64,000 nt of DNA from Ruminococcus_G sp964621905 (GCA_964621905.1 CAZUNG010000005.1:192815-256814); one strand, 5' to 3'. Positions 34,700 to 43,341 are shown, counted from the first letter of the stretch. Translations and numbers: made by a program. Notes: generated from the letters alone by a model not told the origin.

Positions 34700-35515
34700 A
34701 TGAGTATAAAGCACGAAGCAGCGAAACTGAATACCGGAATGAGAAGTGTTGTACCGCTGGTCCATAATATGACGAATTATGTGACGGTCAACGATTGTGC
34801 GAATGCCCTGCTTGCCATCGGAGGTTCTCCGATCATGGCGGATGACATTCTCGAAGCGGCAGATATCACAGCCATATCCTCGGCGCTCGTCATCAATATC
34901 GGAACATTGAATCAGAGGACAGTTGAAGCGATGTTGTCAGCGGGTAAGAAGGCAAATGAGCTGGGAATCCCTGTTGTGTTTGATCCGGTGGGGGCAGGGG
35001 CGTCAGCCTTTCGGAATGAGACGACCCGGAGGATTCTGGACGAGGTAAAAATTACAATATTAAGAGGAAATCTCTCGGAGGTATCCTACGTGGCAGGTCT
35101 TTCTGCTTCCACCAAGGGAGTAGACGCATCGGAGGCGGATCTCGATAAAGATGTGCAGGCTGTTGCAAAATCAGCGGCGGAAAAACTTTGCTGTACGGTG
35201 GCCGTTACGGGTGCCGTTGATGTTATTACCGACGGCAGACGCGTGGCTGAGATTTCAAACGGGCATCCAATGCTTTCGAAGGTGACCGGAACCGGATGTA
35301 TGACAAGCGCAATTACCGGAGGTTATGCAGGCATGGGACAGGATGCGTTTACAGCAGCTGCGGCGGGCGTGATGTCGATGGGAATTGCAGGAGAGATTGC
35401 ATATGAAAAGGCTGGTAATGTGGGGACGGGCAGTTTTCACGTGGCTCTGATTGATGCACTGTCCGGGCTGGATGAACAGATGATAGAGGAGATGGGGAAA
35501 ATTGAAGAAGCATAA
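34700..35515 (+). CDS. thiM: Hydroxyethylthiazole kinase
   Basis: 271 aa. It phosphorylates the thiazole moiety of thiamine (salvage). Family blocks are VPLVHNMTNYVTVNDCANALLA, VFDPVGAGAS, ILRGNLSE and the anion-hole TGTGCMTSA with its catalytic Cys. The ATG at 34700 is chosen for AAAGGAGAG upstream and for agreement with family N-termini. It is the first gene after the riboswitch. Its end overlaps the thiE start. Confidence 0.95.
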   Translation: MSIKHEAAKLNTGMRSVVPLVHNMTNYVTVNDCANALLAIGGSPIMADDILEAADITAISSALVINIGTLNQRTVEAMLSAGKKANELGIPVVFDPVGAGASAFRNETTRRILDEVKITILRGNLSEVSYVAGLSASTKGVDASEADLDKDVQAVAKSAAEKLCCTVAVTGAVDVITDGRRVAEISNGHPMLSKVTGTGCMTSAITGGYAGMGQDAFTAAAAGVMSMGIAGEIAYEKAGNVGTGSFHVALIDALSGLDEQMIEEMGKIEEA

Positions 35516-36131
35516 TATTGATTATACACTGTATCTTTGCACGGATCGGGAACTGATGAGTACACCGACACTGGAAGAGGCGGTTGAGAAGGCGATAAAA
35601 GGGGGATGCACGGTTGTCCAGCTCAGAGAGAAGAACTGTTCTTCCAGTGAATTCTATCAGACGGCGGTGAACATCCGCAGGATCACCAGACAGTACCAGG
35701 TTCCGCTGATCATCAACGACCGCGTGGATATTGCGCTTGCGGTTGATGCGGACGGTGTGCATGTGGGGCAGAGCGATCTCCCGGCAAATGTGGTGCGCGG
35801 CATCATCGGGGAGGATAAAATCGTCGGGGTGTCTGCCGCAAAGCTTTGCGAAGCAAAACAGGCGGTGAAAGACGGTGCGGATTATCTTGGCGTCGGGGCG
35901 ATGTTTCCCACGGATACCAAGACGGATGCACGGCCGGTCACCATGGAAGAACTGGCGCTTATCCGCAGTGCAGTTGATGTGCCGGTCGTTGTCATCGGAG
36001 GGATCAATCAGAAAACGCTCCATAATTTTAAAGGCACCGGCATCGACGGTCTGGCAGTGGTATCCGCTGTGATTGCCGCGGAGGATATCGAACAGGCGGC
36101 ACGTGATATGGCGACGATGTTTCGGGAGTGA
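35502..36131 (+). CDS. thiE: Thiamine-phosphate synthase
   Basis: 209 aa. It joins HMP pyrophosphate and thiazole phosphate to thiamine phosphate. Motifs are VQLREKN, IINDRVDIALAVDADGVHVGQSDLP and GVGAMFPTDTK, all typical TIM-barrel ThiE blocks. The start is an unusual TTG overlapping thiM by 14 bases; the next in-frame ATG falls after the first beta strand, so the TTG is preferred. AGGAG lies about 10 bases upstream. Confidence 0.93.
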   Translation: MKKHNIDYTLYLCTDRELMSTPTLEEAVEKAIKGGCTVVQLREKNCSSSEFYQTAVNIRRITRQYQVPLIINDRVDIALAVDADGVHVGQSDLPANVVRGIIGEDKIVGVSAAKLCEAKQAVKDGADYLGVGAMFPTDTKTDARPVTMEELALIRSAVDVPVVVIGGINQKTLHNFKGTGIDGLAVVSAVIAAEDIEQAARDMATMFRE

Positions 36132-36135
36132 TGCT

Positions 36136-36825
36136 ATGAAAGAATTTAAGGCGGCGATATTTGATCTGGACGGGACACTCCTGGATTCCATGGGAGTGTG
36201 GGAGACGATCGATATCGATTTTTTAGGGAAAAGAGGAATCGCTCTGCCGGATGATTATCTGGAGATTATCACGCCGATGGGATTTGATGCGGCGGCAAAA
36301 TATACCGTGGATCGTTTCCAACTCTCTGAAAATCCACAGGATATCATCCGGGAATGGTACACGATGGCGAAAGACGCGTATGCCAGTACCGTTATGCTGA
36401 AACCGTATGTCCGTGAATATCTTGACATGCTGAGTGAAAAAGGAATCCGGATCACGGCAGCGACATCGTCGGACAGAGAACTGTTTGAACCGGCACTTGC
36501 AAATAACGGGATAGCCAACTATTTTGAACATATCGTGACGGCCCGCGATGTGATGCGCGGGAAAGGATATCCCGACATTTATGAGGCGGCGGCTGAAAAA
36601 GTTCGGACGGAACCAGAGAACAGTGTGGTGTTTGAAGATATTTTAAAAGGAATCCAGGGGGCAAAGGCAGGTGGGTTTCAGACGGTGGGAGTCTACGACC
36701 GGTATTCAGCGTATGAAAAGGATGCGATGACAGCGCTTGCAGACCGATATATTCATGATTTCAGTGAATTGATGGAAGGAGAAGACAAAGCAAATGAAGA
36801 CAGTATTGACGATTGCGGGAAGTGA
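36136..36825 (+). CDS. HAD-family phosphatase in the thiamine operon
   Basis: 229 aa. Motif I DLDGTLLDS (nucleophile and acid Asp), motif II Thr/Ser in AATSSDREL, a Lys in GKGYPD and motif IV VFEDILKGI define a beta-phosphoglucomutase-like HAD phosphatase with a helical cap. It lies between thiE and thiD, overlapping thiD by 32 bases. This suggests dephosphorylation of thiamine phosphate or an HMP/thiazole intermediate, but family members have broad specificity. GGGAG precedes the ATG. Confidence 0.8.
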   Translation: MKEFKAAIFDLDGTLLDSMGVWETIDIDFLGKRGIALPDDYLEIITPMGFDAAAKYTVDRFQLSENPQDIIREWYTMAKDAYASTVMLKPYVREYLDMLSEKGIRITAATSSDRELFEPALANNGIANYFEHIVTARDVMRGKGYPDIYEAAAEKVRTEPENSVVFEDILKGIQGAKAGGFQTVGVYDRYSAYEKDAMTALADRYIHDFSELMEGEDKANEDSIDDCGK

Positions 36826-37573
36826 TTCGAGCGGAGGCGCCGGAATTCAGGCGGATATTAAGACGATCACGGTGCACGGCATGTACGCGATGAGCGCTGT
36901 CACGGCATTGACGGCTCAGAATACGACGGGAGTTTACGGCATTATGGAAGTAACGCCGGAATTTCTGGCGAACCAGCTGGACTGTATTTTTAAAGATATG
37001 ACCCCGGACGCAGTGAAAATCGGTATGGTATCCGCAGTGAAACTGATCGAGGTGATTGCAGAAAAATTAAAAGAGTACGGGGCACAGCACATCGTGGTGG
37101 ATCCGGTTATGGTATCTACGAGCGGGAGCCGTCTTCTGGCGGAGGATGCAGCAGAGACCCTGATTCATGCCTTGATTCCGCTTGCAGAGGTGATCACGCC
37201 GAATATCCCGGAGGCAAAAGTGCTTGCCGGTCTGGATATAGAAGGTGCAGAGGATATGGAAAAAGCAGCTGTAAAGATTGCAGACTTTACGAAAGGTGCA
37301 GTGTTGATCAAAGGAGGGCATGATCTCAATGATGCCAATGACCTGCTGTATACAACGGGCGGTTTTGAATGGCTGAACGGTGAACGCATCAGCAATCCGA
37401 ATACCCACGGAACGGGATGCACGCTGTCCTCTGCGATTGCATGCGGGCTTGCCGGAGGTCATACTCTGACAGACAGCGTAAAATTTGCCAAAGCATATAT
37501 TTCCGGGGCGCTGCGTGCGAATCTGAACCTGGGCCACGGGAGCGGTCCGCTCAATCATATGTTCAATCTGTGA
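36794..37573 (+). CDS. thiD: Hydroxymethylpyrimidine/phosphomethylpyrimidine kinase
   Basis: 259 aa. Ribokinase-fold enzyme that phosphorylates HMP twice, giving the substrate of ThiE. The start AGSDSSGGAGIQADIKT and the C-terminal NTHGTGCTLSSAIACGLA (catalytic Asp replaced by Cys region typical of ThiD) are diagnostic. It begins inside the HAD gene. With thiM and thiE it completes salvage of both thiamine halves; thiC and thiG are not in the window. Confidence 0.95.
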   Translation: MKTVLTIAGSDSSGGAGIQADIKTITVHGMYAMSAVTALTAQNTTGVYGIMEVTPEFLANQLDCIFKDMTPDAVKIGMVSAVKLIEVIAEKLKEYGAQHIVVDPVMVSTSGSRLLAEDAAETLIHALIPLAEVITPNIPEAKVLAGLDIEGAEDMEKAAVKIADFTKGAVLIKGGHDLNDANDLLYTTGGFEWLNGERISNPNTHGTGCTLSSAIACGLAGGHTLTDSVKFAKAYISGALRANLNLGHGSGPLNHMFNL

Positions 37574-38317
37574 TCACCGTGCATCCCTGAGGGGAAGATT
37601 GGTAAAGCTCAGAAACCGGCTGGCAGAGGTATTCAGTACCAGCTCTTCCGGGAATTCCGTCTCGGAAAGCAGCTGATAAGCGGCGGCGTGATTGCCGATC
37701 TCCGTCACAGTATGGGCATCGCTGTTGACGACGATCGGCTGTCCGTATTCCTTACAGAGCTGCAGCATCCTTAGGTCGATCTCGCGGGCATTCTGACGCA
37801 TGGTCCGCGGGTCCAGCGAATGATTGTTCAGCTCCAGCACTTTTCCGTACTTTTTGGCTCCCTCGACCAGCGCTTCCATGTGCACGGGAAAACGGCCGTC
37901 GTCCGGATGGCCGATGATATTGATACAGGGATTTTCCATGATGCGAAGACAGACGCGGGTGTTTTCATCGATATCACATCCGGGGTAGCAGGGCGGATGG
38001 ATACTGGCGATAGCGACATCCATTTTGGAAAGGTCCTTCTGGCTTAAATCAATTTCACCACCCGGGAGGATATTCAGCTCAACTCCGATCAGGTATCTGG
38101 TGAAACCGCCGAATTTTTCCTGATAGTATTCGCGGTCAATCATGTCCGAATTGCTGAAATAGTACGGATGAGTGCTGCCGGGCATTGCCGGGGCATGGTC
38201 AGTGATGGCAAGCAGTTCCAGTTTTTTTTCGGCGGCGGCCTGCATCATCTCTGTCATGGTGTTGTACGCGTGTCCGCTGACGATGGTATGCGTATGTGTA
38301 TCTAAAACGTCTTTCAT
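37574..38317 (-). CDS. PHP-domain phosphatase/phosphoesterase (YcdX-like)
   Basis: 247 aa. PHP-domain metal motifs are visible: DTHTHT (His7 and His9), ITDHAP, SIHPP, IIGHPDDGRF and NSDAHT. The family includes histidinol-phosphatase-like enzymes and E. coli YcdX. The substrate is unknown. It runs convergent to thiD with the two stop codons directly abutting (TGA|TCA). GAGGAAG precedes the ATG on the minus strand, and the IS110 remnant lies just beyond its 5' end. Confidence 0.85.
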   Translation of the reverse strand: MKDVLDTHTHTIVSGHAYNTMTEMMQAAAEKKLELLAITDHAPAMPGSTHPYYFSNSDMIDREYYQEKFGGFTRYLIGVELNILPGGEIDLSQKDLSKMDVAIASIHPPCYPGCDIDENTRVCLRIMENPCINIIGHPDDGRFPVHMEALVEGAKKYGKVLELNNHSLDPRTMRQNAREIDLRMLQLCKEYGQPIVVNSDAHTVTEIGNHAAAYQLLSETEFPEELVLNTSASRFLSFTNLPLRDAR

Positions 38318-38389
38318 AATAATCTTCCTCGTATACTAAGATTTGCAGAGATTTTAAGTGCCCTGCATAAGCACTCCAATATTGGTTAA

Positions 38390-38678
38390 GAGGCTTCGAG
38401 ATGCCCGTGATATAATGCTGTCAGGTCGGCAGGGGCAAGTTCTAAACCTCCTCGTTGAACCGAACGGTTACTTCTGCGAGAGTCCGTTCCCCTGAACCGG
38501 AAGTTAGCTGCATACTCATTGGCTGTTTGCCGGATGCGAGGCCGTCCTTTTAGCAGTGAGGGCTATCGCATTGGTCTCCTCCGGAATGATTCTGATTCGC
38601 GAGGGGTTGATGCTCCGGGTATCATGGGTATCCCAAAGCCTGTTGACCTGAAAATCCACCCCAGAGGAGGGGATATTC
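38390..38678 (+). ncRNA. Possible relic of an IS110 bridge RNA region
   Basis: IS110-group elements carry a noncoding left end that is transcribed as a bridge RNA guiding donor and target choice (established for IS621). Here about 290 bp of structured-looking, gene-free sequence precede the transposase start. A TATAAT-like box sits at about 38412-38417, with several short inverted repeats such as CCGAACGG and CCCCAGAGGAGGGG. The exact RNA cannot be drawn with confidence. Confidence 0.3.
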
Positions 38679-39174
38679 GTGCACAAGCTTTTCGTTGACA
38701 TTGATGTGGGTAGCCGTGGTAATGCCACATACCTCATACCTGTTTCTCAAGTGCTCCGGCTTGGCGCAGGACGCTGACATCAAGAATACCAGTGCCACAG
38801 TCCTTGCTTTACTTGAAGCGTTCGAAACAGTAGACGATCTTGCAAACGTCGACTTAGAAACGCTGTCGGACTTCGTAGCCAGGGCTGGGCATGGTCGATT
38901 TGCGAATCCAGAGAACACAGCAAAAACCGTACAAGCTGCGGCCAGGGGCTTCTATCGCCTTCCGAAAACCATAAACGCTTCGGTTAACCAGGCAATGTCC
39001 GTTTCCGTATCCACCATGCGTTACATGGATCAGCAGATTAAGGTTTTGGGGAAAGCTATTGAGGACCAGTTCGAAATTATCCCCAATCCCCTTACTTTCA
39101 TCCCTGGCATCGGCGATATCAATCGGTTCCACTCCCAGGCTTCTATTGCCAAGTTCGCTGGCCTTGTGTGATAA
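38679..39174 (+). pseudogene. IS110-family transposase, broken
   Basis: The GTG at 38679, after AGGAGG, opens a frame reading HKLFVDIDVGSRGNATYL, the start of the IS110 DEDD domain. It stops at 38777. From about 38735 the next frame continues at YLFLKCSGLAQDADIKNTSA, which belongs about 130 residues later in intact relatives, so most of the DEDD domain is deleted. It runs on through the coiled middle to IPGIGDINRFHSQAS, where about 12 residues seem missing from the helix-hairpin-helix, and ends at FAGLV with a stop. The catalytic-Ser domain is absent. It cannot be active. Confidence 0.8.
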
Positions 39175-39225
39175 GATCGTGTCTTTAGTATCTATTATAA
39201 TTAAAATCGGGCAAAATAAAAGCAG

Positions 39226-39254
39226 TTGAAAAAAAACGCTGTATCATATATACT
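39226..39254 (+). promoter_or_regulatory. Promoter of the SEC-C protein gene
   Basis: TTGAAA (39226-39231), 17-bp spacer, TATACT (39249-39254), about 50 bp before the start. Confidence 0.6.
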
Positions 39255-39311
39255 ATATCTGTTAGCATCACGGGTGTGGTGGAAGTACGAAGTGAAGGAA
39301 GGGATGTATCG

Positions 39312-39812
39312 ATGACTTTATTAGAGCAGTGGAGAAAACAGGCGTACGATCAGAACGCAGATAAGGGAAAACTTCAGAGATTCTGGGCGGAATATTTTCT
39401 GGTTGAAAAGGGGATTTATGAACAGCTTCTTGCAAATCCGGATGAAGTTGTGACGGGAACGGTAAAAGAGCTGGCTGAGAAGTATGAGATCGACGTGATG
39501 ACGATGGTTGGTTTCCTGGACGGTATCAATGACAGCCTGAAGGAAGCGAATCCGATCGAAGAGATGGATGAGGACACCACAGTCAGTCTGGGATTTGATA
39601 AAGAGCTGCTGTATAAAAACATGGTTGACGCGAAAGCCGACTGGCTGTATGAGCTGCCGGCCTGGAATGATATTTTCACCGCGGAGCAGCAAAAAGAGCT
39701 GTATCTGGAACAGAAAAAATCCGGCACAATCGTAAAAGGGCATAAAGTCGGAAGAAATGACCCATGTCCGTGTGGAAGCGGTAAAAAATATAAAAAATGC
39801 TGCGGTAAATAA
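39312..39812 (+). CDS. SEC-C metal-binding motif protein
   Basis: 166 aa, acidic and helical, ending in a SEC-C motif (GRNDPCPCGSGKKYKKCCG) that binds zinc in SecA and many small proteins. The rest shows no known domain. The ATG at 39312 follows AAGGAAGGG; an in-frame GTG further upstream lacks a site. It may act as a SecA- or ribosome-associated factor, but that is only by motif. It is a monocistronic unit with its own promoter and terminator. Confidence 0.82.
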   Translation: MTLLEQWRKQAYDQNADKGKLQRFWAEYFLVEKGIYEQLLANPDEVVTGTVKELAEKYEIDVMTMVGFLDGINDSLKEANPIEEMDEDTTVSLGFDKELLYKNMVDAKADWLYELPAWNDIFTAEQQKELYLEQKKSGTIVKGHKVGRNDPCPCGSGKKYKKCCGK

Positions 39813-39827
39813 ATATTAAAAAAACAT

Positions 39828-39857
39828 AAAAGCCTTGACGGATGTGTCAGGGTTTTT
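39828..39857. terminator. Terminator after the SEC-C gene
   Basis: AAAAGCCTTGAC / GTCAGGGTTTTT with a 6-nt loop. The stem uses G-T pairs and runs into the T tract. The A-run on the other side makes it possibly bidirectional. Confidence 0.7.
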
Positions 39858-39866
39858 ATATAGTAT

Positions 39867-39893
39867 AAGTGTATTAATACCATTAGTACACTT
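39867..39893. promoter_or_regulatory. YtrA-type operator
   Basis: AAGTGTATTAAT-ACC-ATTAGTACACTT, matching 11 of 12 positions across the dyad. The core AGTGTA-N13-TACACT is, from memory, the operator form described for the Bacillus YtrA repressor. It lies 28 bp upstream of the GntR/YtrA-type gene, supporting autoregulation of the whole operon. Confidence 0.75.
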
Positions 39894-39921
39894 GATACAC
39901 GAGTGGTGGAAGGAGGCATTC

Positions 39922-40293
39922 ATGATTGTGTTGGATTATCAGGACCGCAGGCCGCTTTACGAGCAGATCACTGAGAAACTGCAGATGTTGATTATTAAAG
40001 GGGTTTTAAAAGAGAATGAACAAATGCCGTCTGTCAGAAATCTGGCTATGGAATTGTCAATCAATCCCAACACTATCCAGAGGGCGTATGGACTTCTTGA
40101 GCAGCAGGGATATATCTATCCGATAAAAGGACGGGGGAACTTTGTCTCTTCCAGAAGGAATTTCATTCATGAGAGAAGACGCTGCTTCTTTGAGGACCTG
40201 GATATGCTGCTCGAACAGGGATATGATTTGGGAATTGAGAAGAACGACATGCATTCTCACGTAGATACAATCTATAAGGAGGGGAGCCGATGA
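39922..40293 (+). CDS. GntR-family regulator, YtrA subfamily
   Basis: 123 aa, the short YtrA type without a large effector domain. The winged helix spans about residues 8-75 (PLYEQITEKLQMLIIKG, MPSVRNLAMELSINPNTIQRAY, GRGNFVS), followed by a short helical C-terminus for dimerisation. It should repress the following ABC genes by binding the AGTGTA-N13-TACACT site. AAGGAGG lies 5-6 bases from the ATG. Its stop overlaps the next start (ATGA). Confidence 0.9.
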   Translation: MIVLDYQDRRPLYEQITEKLQMLIIKGVLKENEQMPSVRNLAMELSINPNTIQRAYGLLEQQGYIYPIKGRGNFVSSRRNFIHERRRCFFEDLDMLLEQGYDLGIEKNDMHSHVDTIYKEGSR

Positions 40294-41192
40294 TTGAAAT
40301 AAAGAACATCCGCAAACAGTTCGGTGATGTACCGGCGATTCATGATATGAGCGCAGATATCCGTGAAGGAGCAGTCTTTGGTCTGGTTGGAACGAACGGT
40401 GCCGGAAAAAGTACATTTCTGAGAATTGTAAGCGGTATCCTGAAACCGGATAACGGAGAAGTACTGATCGATGGTGCGCCTGTATATGAGAACAGCGCTG
40501 CAAAAGAAAAGCTGTTTTTTATCTCCGACGACCAGTATTATTTTCCAAATGCATCTGCGAAAGTTATGATGGAATATTATGCAATGATCTATCAGGATTT
40601 TGATAAAAGAAAATTCAAAGAATATCTGGAAAAATTCGGATTGGATATGGACAGAAAAATCAATACATTTTCAAAAGGGATGAAGCGTCAGGTTTCCGTG
40701 CTGCTCGGGATCTGTGCCAATACAAAATATCTCCTGTGTGATGAGACTTTCGATGGTCTGGATCCTGTGATGCGCCAGGCGGTAAAGAGTATGTTTGTAT
40801 CAGAGATCATGGGCAGGGATTTCACACCGATCATAGCATCCCATAATCTTCGGGAGCTGGAGGATATCTGTGACCATGTCGGGCTTCTGCACCAGGGCGG
40901 AATCCTGTTTTCCAAAGACCTGGAAGAAATGAAGTGTATGATTCATAAAGTGCAGTGTGTCATTCCGGTGACGTCGGACGAGGAGCAGCTGCTCAAGGAA
41001 CTGGATGTGCTGCAGTGTACGAGAAGCGGTTCTCTGCTTACGATTACATCCAGGGGAGCGAAAAGTGAGATTATGGAACGGGTGGAGCGCAGAAACCCAC
41101 TTTTCTGTGAGATACTTCCTCTGACTTTGGAGGAGATCTTTATCAGCGAAACGGAGGTAGCAGGATATGACATCAAAAATCTCATTTTCTAA
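40290..41192 (+). CDS. ABC transporter ATP-binding protein (YtrB-like)
   Basis: 300 aa. It has Walker A GTNGAGKST, a shortened signature region (FSKGMKRQVSV in place of LSGGQ) and Walker B YLLCDETFDGLDP, as in small exporters of the bacitracin/YtrB type. A C-terminal extension of about 80 residues is present. It pairs with the large membrane protein that follows and overlaps it by 26 bases, so strict coupling is likely. Probable role: envelope-stress or antibiotic export, by analogy with ytr operons. Confidence 0.88.
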   Translation: MIEIKNIRKQFGDVPAIHDMSADIREGAVFGLVGTNGAGKSTFLRIVSGILKPDNGEVLIDGAPVYENSAAKEKLFFISDDQYYFPNASAKVMMEYYAMIYQDFDKRKFKEYLEKFGLDMDRKINTFSKGMKRQVSVLLGICANTKYLLCDETFDGLDPVMRQAVKSMFVSEIMGRDFTPIIASHNLRELEDICDHVGLLHQGGILFSKDLEEMKCMIHKVQCVIPVTSDEEQLLKELDVLQCTRSGSLLTITSRGAKSEIMERVERRNPLFCEILPLTLEEIFISETEVAGYDIKNLIF

Positions 41193-43317
41193 GATGGTAT
41201 ACAGTGATATGAAACGAAGAGTGTGGGTCATGGCGCTGCTGTTTCTTGGATTCTTTATTGTGCTGCCGCTGGGGTGCATGCTGAAGGTGGGAAATTACCA
41301 GAGGATGTTGTCTGACGGCAGCATCAAGGCGGCGGATCTGTTTGAGATGACAGCACGTTATGTCAGCGCGGATAATTATCTGGTTGCGCTGGGTGTTGTG
41401 GCAGGCGCAGTGCTGGCGGCATTTACAGGATTTGCCTATCTGCAGTCGAAAAGAAAACTGGATATGCTTCACAGTCTTCCCGTCAAGCGGGAGACATTGT
41501 TCGGTGTCCAGTATGTCAGCGGGCTGTTCATCTTTTTGATTCCGTACGGTATCAATATCCTGCTGATGCTGATTGTGTGTATCACACGTACTGTCTGCAC
41601 TGCCGCTGTGATGAACAGTTTCATTGTGGGAATTCTGATCCAGCTGTTATATTTTGTACTGTTTTACCACGTGGTGATCATTGCGATACTGATGACGGGC
41701 AGAATTCTGGTCAGTGTATTCGGAACAATTGTATTTTTTGGGTATGCTCCGGTGCTGCAGGTGGTCATCAGCGGTTATTATCAGACGTACTTTGATACGT
41801 TTTATATGTCGGGAGACGGTCTGCTCCATAAGATACTGGGGTATTTATCGCCGGCAACCATGTATATCAATCATATGACTGTATTTTATGAAAACGAGCA
41901 GAACAGCATCTCTGTGCTGCTTGAAAACCGGCTGATGCTGGCGGCGGTTATTGTGGCAGCGGCGATTTTGCTGGCTGTGGCAGTCTGGCTGTATAAAAAG
42001 CGCCCGTCGGAAGCGGCGCTGCACTCCATGGTATTTCCAAAATCAAGGCCGTTGATCAAGGTACTGCTGGTGACAGTGCTCTCCGCGGCAAGCGGTCTGT
42101 TTTTTGCAGGCATGGCGATGGAAGCAGTGGATTTCTGGGCTGCATTCGGTATTATATTCGGAACGGTCATACTGCACTGCATTGTGGAAGTGATCTACTC
42201 CTATGAGTTTAAAAAAGTACTGTCTCATAAAGTGACATTTTTCATATCACTTGGTGCGGTGCTGCTGTTTGCTGCAATTTTCCGTTTTGATATTTTTGGC
42301 TACGATACAAGGATACCACAGGAAAATGAAATCGAATCCATGGCAGTGTCTGTAAACGGACTGGATGATTACATCAACTATTCTGCACAGTCGGATGAGC
42401 AGCTGCACTCTTATACGATGGATCAGTACCGATTCAAATATGGAAAGATGGAAGATATCAAAACAGCCTATGCACTTGCCGAGCAGGGCGTAAAAAATGA
42501 GAAAACACAGAGTTATAAAGATTCAAAAGACGGCAGCTGGTCACTGGTAACGGTAGAGTACTGTCTTAAGGGAGGCGGTGTGAAATACCGCAGTTACCAT
42601 ATTGAGGACGTGGAGCTGGAAGCCATGATTCCATCTCTGTATGACACACCTGGATTCAAGGCGGGCCAGTATCCGCTGATTGATATGAATATTCAAAATC
42701 TCGCGATCAAACAGGTGGAACTGAGTGATGCCTGCCATATGAATGAGATTATGAATCTCACAAGCGAAGATGCACAGAAACTTCTGACGGTGTATCAAAA
42801 AGAGCTGAAAGAAGCATCCTATGATGATATGAAGCCGGAAACAATTGCCGGAGTTTTAGATTTTTATAAGGATTCCTATGAGGAACTTGCCACTTCCTAC
42901 TGTGTATACGAAAGCTTTACTGAGACACTGGATCTGATGAGAGAACTGGGATACGACGTGCAGGGAAAACCGGAAATTTCAAATGTGAGTGAGGTTACCG
43001 TCTACAATTATACAGAAGATTATTCACAGCAGGCGGAGAATTATTCAGGGATCACAATGGTCAATGAAGACGGCTCGGTGACATTCAGCGATCCAAAACA
43101 TGTCAGTGAGATCATGGAAAATATCATTCTGGACAGAAACAGCAGCTTCTATGGAGAGTCGGGATATAATATCGGTGTAACGATGAAGCAGGCCAGTAAA
43201 AATGGAGGCCTTCAGATTTCATATTATACATTTAAAAGAGGCAAAGTTCCGGCGTGCGTGACAGAAGCATTTGAAAGAGTGACAAAGGAAGTAGAAAAAT
43301 CGGCCGGCAAAGGTTGA
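41167..43317 (+). CDS. ABC transporter permease with DUF6449-like C-terminal domain
   Basis: 716 aa. The N-terminal half has about 9 hydrophobic segments (first at about 19-38) and the motif LDMLHSLPVKRETLFGVQY, typical of ABC-2-type permeases that face the ATPase. The C-terminal half (about 400-716) is a soluble extracytoplasmic domain resembling DUF6449. The gene starts inside the ATPase gene. The thrS promoter overlaps its stop. The substrate is unknown; cell-wall antibiotics or envelope lipids are the usual suspects for this operon type. Confidence 0.82.
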   Translation: MTSKISFSKMVYSDMKRRVWVMALLFLGFFIVLPLGCMLKVGNYQRMLSDGSIKAADLFEMTARYVSADNYLVALGVVAGAVLAAFTGFAYLQSKRKLDMLHSLPVKRETLFGVQYVSGLFIFLIPYGINILLMLIVCITRTVCTAAVMNSFIVGILIQLLYFVLFYHVVIIAILMTGRILVSVFGTIVFFGYAPVLQVVISGYYQTYFDTFYMSGDGLLHKILGYLSPATMYINHMTVFYENEQNSISVLLENRLMLAAVIVAAAILLAVAVWLYKKRPSEAALHSMVFPKSRPLIKVLLVTVLSAASGLFFAGMAMEAVDFWAAFGIIFGTVILHCIVEVIYSYEFKKVLSHKVTFFISLGAVLLFAAIFRFDIFGYDTRIPQENEIESMAVSVNGLDDYINYSAQSDEQLHSYTMDQYRFKYGKMEDIKTAYALAEQGVKNEKTQSYKDSKDGSWSLVTVEYCLKGGGVKYRSYHIEDVELEAMIPSLYDTPGFKAGQYPLIDMNIQNLAIKQVELSDACHMNEIMNLTSEDAQKLLTVYQKELKEASYDDMKPETIAGVLDFYKDSYEELATSYCVYESFTETLDLMRELGYDVQGKPEISNVSEVTVYNYTEDYSQQAENYSGITMVNEDGSVTFSDPKHVSEIMENIILDRNSSFYGESGYNIGVTMKQASKNGGLQISYYTFKRGKVPACVTEAFERVTKEVEKSAGKG

Positions 43318-43341
43318 CAAAAAGGTACGGAATGCTATAAT
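43314..43341 (+). promoter_or_regulatory. Promoter of the T-box/thrS unit
   Basis: TTGACA (43314-43319), 16-bp spacer, TGC-TATAAT (43336-43341). Near-consensus. The -35 overlaps the stop codon of the upstream permease gene. Confidence 0.8.

Larger units (their letters stand above)
38350..39178 (+). mobile_element. Decayed IS110-family insertion element
   Basis: A noncoding stretch of about 300 bp is followed by fragments of an IS110 transposase (38679-39174). Ends are not resolved: no terminal inverted repeats are expected in the IS110 group and none were seen. The boundaries given are only where unrelated chromosomal signals stop. Confidence 0.55.

Noticed and set aside
38516..38918. Minus-strand open frames across the IS110 remnant
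   Set aside because: They overlap the recognisable transposase fragment on the plus strand and show no family features.
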